DNA of 64,000 bases from the NCBI GenBank assembly GCA_022495995.1, contig JAFEMH010002600.1:213501-277500 (forward strand). Reading direction: 5' to 3'. Below, piece after piece: positions 35,359-46,543 of this stretch (position 1 is its first letter; each line of letters starts with the position of its first letter). Position numbers and translations under genes: made by a program. The notes beneath the pieces were generated by a model. The model was not told the origin of the DNA. It saw nothing but the letters and a program-made list of their open reading frames with translations, and ran no database searches. The stretch comes from Adenophora triphylla var. japonica (lineage: Eukaryota > Streptophyta > Magnoliopsida > Asterales > Campanulaceae).

Positions 35359-36150
35359 AAATGGCCTTTGAATGTAATAGAAAGATGGTCTTTTTGTGAT
35401 CAAAAAATGGCCTTTTTGAATGTAAGTAGTGGGCTGCATTTTGTGTAAAAAAAAAGACCTTTGAATGTAATAGAAAGATGGCCTTTTTGTGATCAAAAAA
35501 TGACCTTTTTGAATGTAAGTAGTGGGCTGCATTTTGTGTAAAAAAAAGACCTTTTCACTCTCAGATGATTATCATCACTGAGTATGACAAATTCAAAAAT
35601 GACCTTTTTGAATGTCATTTTTGAGCTACAAGAAAAATTCCATCTCACCAACAACAAATACCATCACAGACACCATTTTAAACCACCATTTTAGTCTCAG
35701 CAAATATCATCATAGACACCACAAAAACCAACAAATACATTTTCAATATCAAGGCAACCTCTGTTCTCATAAAAATTTGTGATCAAACCACCATTTTAGT
35801 CTCAGCAAATACCATCATAGACACCCCAAAAACCAACAAATACATTTTCAATATCAAGGCAGCCTCTGTTCTCATAAAAATTTGTGATCAAACCACCATT
35901 TTAGTCTCAGCAAATACCATCACAAACCACACAAAAACCAACAAATATAATTTCAATATCAAGGCAGCCTCTGTTCTCATACAAATAGCATATTAAACCA
36001 CCATTTTAGTCTCAGCAAATACCATCACAAACACCACCAAAACCAACAAATACAATTTCAATATCAAGGCAGCCTCTGTTCTCATAAAAATAGCACATTA
36101 AACCACCATTTTAGTCTCAGCAAATACCATCATAGACACCACAAAACATC
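35359..36150. repeat. two tandem repeat sets inside the mariner element
   Basis: A unit of about 98 bp (from gacctttgaatgtaatagaaag or similar) is present twice at 35359-35547. A unit of about 105 bp (from aaaccaccattttagtctcag) is present four to five times, starting near 35680, 35785, 35890, 35996 and 36101. They lie between the transposase and the minus-strand ORF. Confidence 0.85.
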
Positions 36151-36274
36151 ATTGTGCACACATAAACTGAATAAGCCAGAAAAACAATAGCACAATTTTT
36201 TCCAACCCTAATTACCAACAAGACAATCATCATTTCACTCCCAAGAAGAAATATTCCAAAAGAAATTCGTACTC

Positions 36275-36805
36275 TTAATCACACAAATGCACCAAAAATA
36301 GTAAAATTAGAGATACGACCTTATAAGTGGAGGAAGCCAAGAATTCTTTAATTTCATCCGTAGCCGGGTATAATGGACAGTCAATCGCATCCTTAGCAAT
36401 CCATTTTGGTAAGAAACAAGCCATCATTCTTAGGGATGAAAGGTACATCCCAGATCTGAATTCAATGGACAAAGGCGGGACCTCTATTGCAGCCTTCGAA
36501 CAATATTCAAGCTCCATTTCAGCCATTAACGATTCTCCATGCTCAGAATCACTAAACTGAGTCTCAGGCACTTCGGTATCATCATGGACTAGTGATGAAC
36601 CGTAGTCATCGTAAGGAAACAGAGTCTCGGGGACGACGATTCCGTAGTATGAGTGAGGAATCGAAGGAGAAACTTCATAAATCGGTGAATCAGGACATAG
36701 ATCTGATTCGGCAACATCAACCGAAGGAATCGTCGCCACCGTAGTTTCTACGGGCAACGAAGCCATGGAATTGAAGTTTGTTGCCGTGGATGAAGTCGGA
36801 TCCAT
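36275..36805 (-). CDS. antisense ORF in the mariner element, function unknown
   Basis: An ATG at 36805 (MDPTSSTATNF) opens 176 codons. The protein is acidic and Ser/Glu-rich in its middle (DDYGSSLVHDDTEVPETQ and a second, similar VPET motif). A more hydrophobic part follows (LRMMACFLPKWIAKDAIDCPLYPATDEIKEFL). The last 17 or so codons may be intron read-through, since gtcgta follows TYK. Sequence upstream of the ATG looks like a plant 5' UTR. I do not recognise a family. It could be a captured host exon or a second mariner gene. It is read away from the 3' terminus toward the transposase, and its base composition is less AT-rich than the flanks. Confidence 0.45.
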   Translation of the reverse strand: MDPTSSTATNFNSMASLPVETTVATIPSVDVAESDLCPDSPIYEVSPSIPHSYYGIVVPETLFPYDDYGSSLVHDDTEVPETQFSDSEHGESLMAEMELEYCSKAAIEVPPLSIEFRSGMYLSSLRMMACFLPKWIAKDAIDCPLYPATDEIKEFLASSTYKVVSLILLFLVHLCD

Positions 36806-37579
36806 GGCTTTGGAGAAGCTAGGGTTGCAGGGAGCAAGGGAATCGATGAGCTAGGGTTTCTTTGAAGATGGTTGAAAGAACGATGTAGGGTTTCTTTGAA
36901 GATGGATATGAGAAATGAATGGATAGGGGGTAGTTGGGTAAATGGGTATTAGGTTGGGTGGATTAAATTAGGTTAGGTAAATGATTTTATTAATGGCCCA
37001 ATTAGAATTAGAATTAGGTAATTAATTTTCATTAGGGTTAAATGAGTGGGTTAGAATCAATATAAAATTATAAATTTTTTGCCATTTTGAGAAGTATCAG
37101 TTTGGTTGGTACGGACCAAAAAGGAAATAAGTATCAGTTTTGGTGGGACGGAGGGAGTATATTTCGAGAAGAACAAAGGGAGTAGGCGTTATACAGAGTG
37201 TAGACAAAATAATTTTATTTTTATGATTCGATTAAATTTCGATCAAATATAATAAAAATTCTATTATTCTCATAAAAAATAAATTATTAATATTTTTATT
37301 TATAAATTCGAGATTTTTTTTAATTTTTTTAATTCGATATTTTATTTAATTTTTTTAATTCGAGATTTTTTTTAATTTTTTTTTAATTCACACTTAATTA
37401 ATTTTTTTCGAAGCAATTAAATAAATACGAGAATATTTTAATTTTAATAAAAATAAGAAAAGTTACAATAAACTTAGCTCGTTCCACAAACGATGAATTA
37501 CATAGATTTAATTAAAAAAGGTACCAGTACATAAAGCAAGAATACACACATTAATTGCCATAAAACTAGAATACACACA

Positions 37580-38644
37580 TTAATTGCCAAACAGCTCTTC
37601 AGTCAACATTTCGAAAAGTTGTTGTTGATGATGATCGCGAGACTCCATTTGACTCAACTGCATCCACATTTTCCTATTTTTAGCCCGAGTCTTGTTAATG
37701 ACAATATTGTTTGCCTTCTCTTGTTCTGAGACTAAGTTCTCCATTCGTTCCAATTCTTTCTCTTTGAATTGTTTGAATTCTGACCACTTTTGTTCCTTTA
37801 CCGGTGACAACGCCACTTTTTTCTTCCCCGCCTTTTTCTTAGCTGCCTCCCTTCTCATAGGACGAGGAATGGATCCAACCGAGCTTGAATCACCTCCATC
37901 ACCTTCTCGTGCTCTTTTAGATCCACTGCTATCTGATCCAGTATTTTCTCCAACCTGACTTGCGTAGCGTGGTTGGTCTCGGGTAGCTATCCACTCCTCC
38001 ATCAAATTAAAAGTGCTATTGTTAGCAGTTTTATATAATTCGTGAGCTTTTATCAAAACATCATTCTCCGACCACCCGCTTTGTTGCATACGCTTTGCGT
38101 TATCGTATGCACCTACCCATTTGCCCAATTTGGCGTTTATATAATTGAAACGATTTTTGCATGAAACTACGTCACGGGGAGGGTTAAATTCACAATGTTC
38201 GTTACAATAATCAGCAATCTTACCCCAAAACGCTTCACTCTTCTCATTTTTTTCGACAACACTATCGGTTCCAAACTTAATCCACCCACTGAGTAGCACT
38301 ATATTGTCCTTCGTGCTCCATTTGACAATTTTTCTCCGACTAGTGGTTGAACCTCCTGCATCTGGAGTTGGAGTAGCTTCATCAGCACCGCTATTGCTAC
38401 CCAGAACCATTTGTGTTGAATATTCGGGATATTCAGATTCTTGAGGGGGTAGTGGTGGTTGTGGAGGTCGTAGAAATTGCATACCGTAATATGGATTCCA
38501 GGTGGGTACAGCTGAAGGCATGACATTTGGTGGATAATAAAATTGATTTGAGGATTGAAAATCATTAGGATTGGAGTAATTTGGTGGAAAATTACTTGAC
38601 TTCTGAGTGTTGAAATAAGGATTATTGGGATTATTGGGATCCAT
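37580..38644 (-). CDS. PIF/Harbinger ORF1 (Myb/SANT-like DNA-binding protein)
   Basis: An intact 354-codon frame starts at 38644. The N-terminus (about residues 1-75) is Asn, Pro and Tyr-rich. Residues near 108-190 form a Myb/SANT-like domain (KWSTKDNIVLLSGWIKFG, then AFWGKIADYCNEH and CKNRFNYINAKLGKWVGAY). A basic stretch follows (RREAAKKKAGKKK, probable nuclear signal), then a coiled coil (FKEKELERMENLVSEQE). Such proteins partner the DDE transposase of Pong-like elements and are often annotated as glutathione S-transferase T3-like or NAM-associated. No DDE transposase gene is nearby, so the element is incomplete or the ORF is domesticated. A terminal repeat may lie at about 39120-39140 (ccattattggaaatggtct), but the other end was not found. 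Confidence 0.8.
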   Translation of the reverse strand: MDPNNPNNPYFNTQKSSNFPPNYSNPNDFQSSNQFYYPPNVMPSAVPTWNPYYGMQFLRPPQPPLPPQESEYPEYSTQMVLGSNSGADEATPTPDAGGSTTSRRKIVKWSTKDNIVLLSGWIKFGTDSVVEKNEKSEAFWGKIADYCNEHCEFNPPRDVVSCKNRFNYINAKLGKWVGAYDNAKRMQQSGWSENDVLIKAHELYKTANNSTFNLMEEWIATRDQPRYASQVGENTGSDSSGSKRAREGDGGDSSSVGSIPRPMRREAAKKKAGKKKVALSPVKEQKWSEFKQFKEKELERMENLVSEQEKANNIVINKTRAKNRKMWMQLSQMESRDHHQQQLFEMLTEELFGN

Positions 38645-39218
38645 TTAACTAAAAAGATGATGAATGTTTTAGAAAATAAGATGGATAATTAGGATTTTGT
38701 TGAGAGAAAAGAGAGATTTTTTTTTGGTGTACAAAAAATATGAAAGTTATGTCATTTTATAGATAAAAAAATTTCCAGAATTTTGGTAAAAAAAAAAAAT
38801 ATTTATGTCAAATAATTGAGCTCAAAAAACGGGGTAGAAAGATAAAAAAAAAAAATCTCCAGCAACCAATCAGCGAGAGACACGTGGCCTTATCCAGAAA
38901 AAATCAAAAAAAAAAAAGGGCTGACGCGCCTTCTTGATGCGTGAAGGACACGCGCCATTTGCGATCCAATTGGACGCTGACGCGTGTCTCAGGCGGGGCC
39001 CTCCATTTTTGACTCAACCGGGTTGGACATTTTAAACCCACACCCCTCAACTACCCCCTCTCAATTACCCTATTACCCCAATTCAACTAACTAACTCCCT
39101 CTCAACTATCCATTTAACTCCATTATTGGAAATGGTCTGACTGAGTCAGCACTTGGAATATAGTGAGACAATATGTGACTTTGAATAGACAGGTTTGGCT
39201 TCCTATCAGAATGAAATA

Positions 39219-39517
39219 CTCCCTCCGTCCACTTACATAGCTCACAATTACTGTTCACGCGTGAATTAAGGAAAAAAATAATGATATAAATGTTGTGAGT
39301 GTAAAAGTAAAATAGGAGAGAGAATGAGTGGAGGGAATAGTAAATTATAATGGTATTGTGAGTATTAAAATAATGTAGGAGAGAGAATGAGTGGGGTAGG
39401 GTAGGGTTAATATTTTAATAATAAAAACTTTCCATTTTAGGTAAAAAAACAAAGTGTGAAGTATGTATTTGGACGCCCAAAATAGAAAGTGTGAAGTATG
39501 TAAGTGGACGGAGGGAG
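39219..39517. mobile_element. Stowaway MITE
   Basis: Ends ctccctccgtcc and ggacggagggag are flanked by TA, 299 bp. Confidence 0.9.
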
Positions 39518-40588
39518 TATTATTTTGTCCTGTGGTCCAGTGTATTAAATGTGATGTGGACATTTCTTCTTGTTTATAGGTGAAAAAAAATAATAAAATT
39601 AGATGCTCCATCTGTTTTAAATTAAATGTGTAGTTTTTATTTAAAAAATATATTTTAAAATGTAAATTTTAATACTTCCTCCCTTGCACAATAATAATCT
39701 CAATGAATTATTTGAACATTTAAAATAATTTTTTATTTCCAATTATATATTTAATGAACTTTACTTACTACTCATTTTTAATCTCTCAATTTCAAAAGGC
39801 AAAAATCATATTTTTATCACTAAACTTTACCTTTTTTTCAAAATGTTTTCATGAACTATTATTTTTCAAAATGTTCTCACCGACTTTCACAATTTTCAAA
39901 ATATGATCACTCGTTAACATATTCGCTAAAAATCTAAAGAAATTTAGTCATGTGACTTAATGTAAATAATGTTCGTTAAGTTTTCAATCAATATGTTAAC
40001 ATTGTTGACATGCATGATGAAGACTCCAATTTTTTTTAAATATAAAATGTCATTAGCACATAGTTTATAAGAAATATTACAAATTAATTCCCTCAAAAAA
40101 TCATTTATCCTCGATCGTATTTAACAAAAGTAGTCATATGAGGTTATGTGACTAAATTTCGTTAAATTTTAATCGAATTTGGTGAGAAGTAGACACATTT
40201 TAAAAAATGTAAAAGTTTAGTTAGAATATTTTGAAAAAAAAAATAATTCATTGAGAACATTTTGAAAAATTATAGTTACAGAGTATGAGATAATACGTAG
40301 TTACTACGTAATGATAACTACTTACTACGTAATGATAACTACTGAATTTGGTTTGTCTCAAAGTTCTTTTTTCATTGCTGAGCAATAATGCAAACACTTT
40401 GACATATATTTTGTTGAGGGTTTTTTATACTTTGTCAATTCTCGAATTTTGGTTAAACTTTAGAATTTTATGTATAGTCAACTCATTTCTAATTTTGATT
40501 GCCAATAGATAGATGTTTTATTTATTGTTTAAAAAAAAGCATAAATACACTTCATTATTTGTATTATAACTTTTTTATTTTACAAGTA
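39518..40588. other. ghost of a GH1 downstream spacer, no gene seen
   Basis: Positions 39518-39730 (tattttgtcctgtggtccag to ctcaatgaattatttgaac) match the spacer that follows the GH1 genes at 13520 and 62290. The rest is AT-rich with no coding signal. Confidence 0.65.
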
Positions 40589-40862
40589 CTCCCTCCGTCC
40601 CATTACAAATCACTCACTTTTCTTTTTGGGCGTTCCTCTACAAATCACACACTTCCTAAAATGAAAAGTTTTTATCACTATTTCCTCCACTCATTCTCTC
40701 TCCTACATTATTTTAATACTCACAACACCATTATAATTTACTATTTCCTCCACTCATTCTCTTTCCTATTTTACTTTTACACTCACAACATTTATATCAT
40801 TATTTTTTTCCTTAATCCACGCGTATACAGTAACTGTGTGGATTCTAATGGAACGGAGGGAG
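40589..40862. mobile_element. Stowaway MITE
   Basis: Ends ctccctccgtccc and ggaacggagggag are flanked by TA. A second MITE follows 11 bp later. Confidence 0.9.
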
Positions 40863-40873
40863 TATATGTTATA

Positions 40874-41171
40874 CTCCCTCCGTCCCGCTAGAAGTGTCAC
40901 CCTTTTAAGGGTGGCACGCAAATTAAGGAAAAGTGTGGGAAGAAAAAATGTTGTGAGTGTAATTTAAAAATAGGAGAGAGAATTAGTGGAGGAAATAGTG
41001 AATTTAAAAAGTGTTGTGAGTGTAGAGGAGAGAGAATTAGTGGAGGGAATAGTGGATGAGATAATAGAATATTAATAAAATATTTCCTTTTTAGGAAATG
41101 TGACGCTTCAAACGGGACGCCATTTTGGGTAAAAAGTGACACTTCTAGCGGTTCTAGCGGGACGGAGGGAG
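40874..41171. mobile_element. Stowaway MITE
   Basis: Ends ctccctccgtccc and gggacggagggag are flanked by TA, 298 bp. Confidence 0.9.
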
Positions 41172-41889
41172 TATGTTACACTCATGCCATTTAAATTAGG
41201 GCTATGAATTGCATCCATATTAACTGTGTTTTTTATGAGACCAATTTTTTTTTCAAGTTTTGTGTACAATTTGCTATATATCACCGGTGACATTATGATG
41301 ATATTAATTTTAATAATTTATAATTGATAAATAACTAATATAAATAACTCATAATGATACATAATTAATTTAATAAATAAATGAAAGTGATAAATAAAAT
41401 TTTGTCTCATTTCAGACTTTGTTATCTTGGTAAATTATAGGCCTCATATCATTATGATTTTTTTCTCAAAATATTCCGTTTAAAAAAAATATATCCCAAA
41501 ATAACAACTCTTTCAAATTATTAACCAAAATGACTCATTTCATAAAACTTGCTACACGGTGTAGCGAGTTTATATTTTAAAAAAGAATTATTTTTTGGGA
41601 TGAAGGAAGTAATGTTCAATTTTTTGGATAAAAAATGTAGTAGTATTTTTTGGTTATTCATTTTGAGTCGAAATTAATATTCATTTTGAGTTGAAATTAA
41701 TATTCATTTTTTAAATGAAGGAAATAATTTTTTACAGAAGTACATTTTTTAAAGTATTTATTTGAGACGAAAAAAATAATAATATTTCCTTTTAGTTTTT
41801 TTTATTAAAACATTATTTTTATATTTTTATTTTGTAATTTAAAGCGAGATGGAGATGGAGAAGTAGTATTGTGGTTAGTGTGTCACTAA
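41172..41889. other. AT-rich spacer, no gene seen
   Basis: No open frame of note and no recognised repeat in this stretch. Confidence 0.5.
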
Positions 41890-42135
41890 GGCTCCGTTTG
41901 TTTCGACGTAAAATATTTTCCGGAAAACGTTTTCTGGAAAATGTTTTCCTGTAAAATGTTTTACGGAGGTAGAGAGTAAAATGTTTTACGGAGGAATGGT
42001 GTAAAATGTTTTCGGGTGTTTGGTAAAACGACTCATATTTAACAAGGTGACCTACCCCACCCCCCACCCCCCCCCAAATTTTTTTTTTTAATCGCCCCCT
42101 ACCCCCTGCCTACCCCCCCCCACCTCCCCCCCCAA

Positions 42136-42166
<31 letters not shown>

Positions 42167-44794
42167 GTAATCGCCCCCTACCCCCCGCCTACCCCACCCC
42201 CCCCCCACCCACCCACCCCCCAAATTTTTTTGTAATCGCCCCCTACCCCCGCCTACCCCCACCCCCCAAAATTTTTTTTTTTTTTTTGTAATCGCCCCCC
42301 CTACCCCCTGCCTACCCCCCCCCCCCCCCAAATTTTTTTTTTTTTGTAATCGCCCCCTACCCCCCCACCCACCCCCCACCCCCCCAAAAAATTTTTGGGG
42401 GGTAGTGTGATGATGTGCCCACCTAAAAATTTTCTTCCGAAAGGGTTTTTGCTTTGAAATTTTTGTTTCTTTTAAAACCAATCGAAAAAGAACGGAGTCG
42501 CCACGCCATTTTTGTTTTAAGGGCCAAAACTTTGAAAAATGCCCGAGATTAGAGATTTGGGTTCGGAGGTCATGTTACACGCCGGGAAGGACGTTAGTGT
42601 GCACCCGGAATGCCTCGTAAAACGAGTCTTCCAAGTTGAAAATCATTTGTGTGTGTGTGTGTGTGTTTTGGCCAAAATAATTTGAAACTCAGAAAAGTAA
42701 AAATTGGGATATCTTTTTAAGACTTTAAACTGATCCCATGATTTTTTGGAAGATTTTTGGATTGAGATTTAGTACTCAAAAGACCTTTTGAAGTTGAGAG
42801 TCACTTCTGCCAGAATGAAAAAGGCAGTGGACCTTTGATTTTGAAATGGATTCAAGGGTCTTAAAACTTCATAATCTGGATAAACTCAGAGAATGAAAGT
42901 TGTTCCAGACACCTTAAATAAGATTTGTGCGAAGGAATTATCCATTTTGGAGAAGATTTGAGGGGTCAAAACCTTCTGGAAATCTCAGATATGCAATCTG
43001 GATTTCCAGAAGCTGATGAACTGGCCTCTAAAAGAAAATTTGAAAAAGAGAGTTTTACTCACCCAAAAAATAAAGTAAAAATATGTCTGGAAATCTCTGG
43101 ATGTTGGCTACAAAAAGTGTTTTGTAGTCAACACCAAATTCCAAGTTTATCTGTGTCCAAAAATTAAGACAATGGACTGGGATCTTGGAAAATTGCTACT
43201 GGACAGCAACTTCTCAAGAAAGAAAATATGATTTTAAGGGGGGTTTTGCATCCATGCTTGTCCCCATTTCCCTAGGTTTTGGTTAGTGATCACTTGACAT
43301 TTTAGTGGTGAATCAACTATACCAAACCATCCTTGGGGTACATTAGGACTAAGCACTTCATTTGCTTGGGAAGGGGATTTTTATCCTTTGAAAATGAGAT
43401 TTGATGCTTGAAAATGTTTTTTAGGGTTTTGAAAATGTGTTTTCTTTGCAAGAAAGTAAGAGAACTTGAAAATAATGTTGATCCTTGTAGAAGATCATCC
43501 ATGGAGATGAACTTCCATGGTGATCTTCTTGGATCTAAGACAAGAAGGTGAATGAACTACATTTTGTAGTTTGAAAATGCATGCATGAATGAGAGATTTA
43601 GGGTAAGAAGAGGGAGGTTATACCTATCTTCCTTGTATTTTGGGGCTTTGGCTTGAATGTATGAGTATTTGAGGCTTTGAGTGTAAGAGTGTTTGGGTTT
43701 GATTTGAGTGAGTGGAAGTTGGGAAGATTCAAGAGAAAAAGGTGACAATTCTTATAGAATTCTCACTGTTTTCTCGAGTATATTCGCCAAATACTGTGAA
43801 TTTTGCTCTTTTTCCCTCTTTATTTTTGTGACTGGAGGGCTCAATTTATAGCCCTCTGAAAATGACAAAGATGTCCGCGCGGATGGGATGGATCGCGTAA
43901 TCGCTCATTAAATGCCGTCGCTTTGGACACAAGGAATAATCTTTTTTAAAATTCAAATTAAACAACCGCATTATGTTCCAGCCATTTCTATTTTTGGTTT
44001 TTGACCATTTCTTTCACTTTTTTGATTCTTTTCCTTGGTTTATCCTTAAATAACAATGCCCATTTTGCCCTCACTTTGTTAGAAATGTTAGAAATTGTTA
44101 GGAATGTTATAACTTTCGTTAATTTTCTAACGAAAATTCTAACAAGCTCAAATTGGAGCACTTACAGGTAGGGGGGCGATTACATAAAAAAAAAAAAAAT
44201 TTTTTTTGGGGGGGGAGGGTGGGTAGGCAGGGGGGGGCGATTACATAAAAAAAAAAAAATTTTTTGGGGGGTGGGGTAGGCAGGGGGTAGGGGCGATTAC
44301 AAAAAAAAAAAAAAAAATTTGGGGGGGGGGTAGGCAGGGGTAGGGGCGATTACAAAAAATTTTTTTTTTTTTTTTTGGGGGTGGGGAAGGGGTAGGCAGG
44401 GCTGGGGCGATTACAAAAAAAAAAAAAAAAAAATTGGGGGTGGGGTGGGGGTGGGGTGGCAGGCAGGGGGTGGGGCGATTACAAAAAAATTAAAAAAAAA
44501 ATTTGGGGGAGGGGGTGGGATAGGCAGGGGGTGGTCAGATCGGCGTAATATGAGTTGTACATTAAGGCCTCCATTTTTCGGAAAATGTTTTACTTGTGAC
44601 AAGGTCAAGAGGTCGTTTTACTTAGGGAAGAGCGTAAAATGTTTTCCGGAAAACGTTTTACTTAGGCAACCAAACAGCGGAAAACGAGTTATTTTTCGGA
44701 AAACATTTTCCGGGGGCTAACCAAACACCGTAAAACAGGTTATTTTTCGGAAAACATTTTCCGGAAAATGTTTTACGTTGAAACAAACGAAGCC
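41890..44794. mobile_element. Tourist-type foldback element, split by a solo LTR
   Basis: The left end GGCTCCGTTTGTTTCGACG and the reverse complement of the right end match over about 32 bp with three differences. TAA flanks both sides (41887-41889 and 44795-44797), the PIF/Harbinger target. Inside, both arms carry ttttccggaaaa motifs and then tandem units of about 50-60 bp made of a C-run, a T-run and gtaatcgcccc on the left and their reverse complement on the right. Without the inserted LTR it is about 1.1 kb, nearly all hairpin. No coding sequence is seen; Gly-rich frames come from the G/C runs. Confidence 0.8.
42406..44166 (-). mobile_element. solo Tat LTR
   Basis: It runs from TGTGATGATG to CACTTACA, 1761 bp, flanked by a perfect 5-bp duplication GGTAG (42401-42405 and 44167-44171). 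It is in opposite orientation to the LTR at 6484-8207. The TATA box lies near 43850, read on the minus strand. The target is about 15 bp from the symmetry centre of the foldback element (centre about 42391). Confidence 0.93.
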
Positions 44795-44883
44795 TAAATG
44801 AATGATGGAAAGTTAGAACTCGCTACTTTCAAGTAGAAGTAGCGAGTTCAAATTTAAGTTTCTTTTCTTTAAAAAAAAAAAAA

Positions 44884-45060
44884 TTAAATAACTAGTGCAT
44901 GTGCATGTAACATGCACATGGTTAGTGTATTAAATAACTAGTGCATGTGCAAGTAACATGCACATGGTTAGTATCCTTTTTTTTTTTTTTTGTGTTATAA
45001 ATAATCGTGAAAGCATCAAGTGAAACCACACAACTAAACTTAAAAAGTCTTCTAGCCTTT
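44884..45060 (+). promoter_or_regulatory. relic GH1 promoter and 5' UTR without a gene
   Basis: A TATA box (44996-45003) and the next 55 bp (tgaaagcatcaagtgaaacc to gtcttctagcc) match the promoter and leader of the GH1 gene at 48601-48663. Two 46-bp direct repeats precede it (from 44884 and 44930). The first contains a perfect inverted repeat of 11-bp arms with a 1-bp spacer (44898-44920, CATGTGCATGT and its complement), resembling RY elements. About 50 bp after the leader the sequence becomes GH1 downstream spacer. Confidence 0.7.
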
Positions 45061-45267
45061 AATGTGATAGTAATACTTATGAAACTTCCTGCAATCTTCG
45101 TTATCTGTAGACTAGACTGTAGTATGTATTAATTTATTTGTTCTGTGGTCCAGTGTATTAAATGTGATGTGGACATTTCTTCTTGTTTATAGGTGAAAGA
45201 AAAAAAAAACAATTAGATGCTCCATCTGTTTTAAATTAAATGTGTACTTTTTTTTAAAAAATATATA

Positions 45268-45542
45268 CTCCCTTCGTCCCACAATAATATATAAACTTTT
45301 TATTTTGAGCGTTCCACAATAATATATAATTTTCCCAAAATGGAAAGAAATCTATACTATTCCCTTCACTCATTCTCTCTTCTACATTATTTTAATACTC
45401 ATATCACCATTATAATTTACTATTTTCTCCACTCATTCTCTCTCTTATTTTATTTTCACACCCACCACACTTTCAATATAATATTTCCTCCTTAATTCCC
45501 GTGCAATGATCAAAAGTCTATATAAATATGGGACGGAGGGAG
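45268..45542. mobile_element. Stowaway MITE
   Basis: Ends ctcccttcgtccc and gggacggagggag are flanked by TA. Confidence 0.9.
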
Positions 45543-45558
45543 TATTTTAAAATGTATA

Positions 45559-45897
45559 CTCCCTCCGTCCCACCTCAAGATTGAACCTTGAGGTGAGGTG
45601 GACACGCTTTTTAAGAAATGTAATTAAAGTGGGTAGAAAATTTGAAGAGAGAGAATGTAAAAGTTAAATGTGTGATAGAGAATAGGAGAGAGAATATAAA
45701 AGTTAAAAATATTTAATAGGAGAGAGAATGAGTGGGAGAATGTGTGGTAGGGAATAGGAGAGAGAATGATTTTTTTATAAATATATGGAGATGATAAGGA
45801 TATAAATATATGAAAAACTTTCCATTTAAAAAAGTTAAACCTTGAGGTGGGACGACCCAAAAAGGAAAGGTTAAACCTTGAGGTGGGACGGAGGGAG
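45559..45897. mobile_element. Stowaway MITE, longer form
   Basis: Ends ctccctccgtccc and gggacggagggag are flanked by TA, 339 bp. An internal ttaaaccttgaggtgggacg segment is present twice at the right end. Confidence 0.88.
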
Positions 45898-46264
45898 TAT
45901 TTTAATACTTCCTCCCTTGCACAATAATAATCTCAATGAATTATTTGAACATTTAAAAAATAATTTTTTATTTCCAATTATATATTTAATGAACTTTTTA
46001 TCATTACAAAGCAATATTGTAATTATGTCATAATTTTTATTCATTAAACATGAATTTATAGTTACATAATAATTATATGTTCTCGTTGTATCAAAACATT
46101 TGTTGTTTTAGTATTTTATTTTAAAATACTTGTTATTTTCGTTCAAAAAAACTTATTATTTAACTATTATTTAGGCATTGTTTATCAAATATATCTGTAT
46201 TAATAACTATAACTAGTCATTATACAAATATTTAATTACCTAAATTTAAACTCTTTATAATGTA

Positions 46265-46485
46265 CTCCCTCCGTCCCATTAGTATCCACACACTTACTAT
46301 TCACGCGTAGATTAAGAAAAAAAATAATGATATAAATGTTGTGAGTGTAAAAGTAAAATAAGAGAGAGATTGAGTGGAGAGAATAGTAAATTATAATGGT
46401 GTTGTGAGTATTAAAATAATGTAGGAGAGAGAATGAGTGGAGGGAATAGTGATAAAAACTTTCCTTTTTAGGAAGTGATAAAATT
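46265..46485. mobile_element. Stowaway MITE, right end lost
   Basis: It starts ctccctccgtccc after TA and resembles the MITE at 40589 in reverse, but the closing terminal repeat is absent. Confidence 0.7.
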
Positions 46486-46543
46486 AGAAGCAAATTATTG
46501 AAATATTTGATGCAAAAATTGTATCATTATAGAATATAATATA

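Larger units (their letters stand above)
33618..37157 (+). mobile_element. mariner-like element, apparently complete (3540 bp)
   Basis: The terminal inverted repeats begin CTCCCTCCGTCCCACCAAAA and are flanked by TA (33616-33617 and 37158-37159). The empty site is at about 18449. It contains a two-exon transposase, two sets of tandem repeats and a minus-strand ORF. The terminal 13 bp are the same as in the Stowaway MITEs of this window, fitting the known link between plant mariner transposases and Stowaway. Confidence 0.93.

Noticed and set aside
42110..42481. Gly-rich open frame
   Set aside because: Translation of G-runs in the foldback arms.
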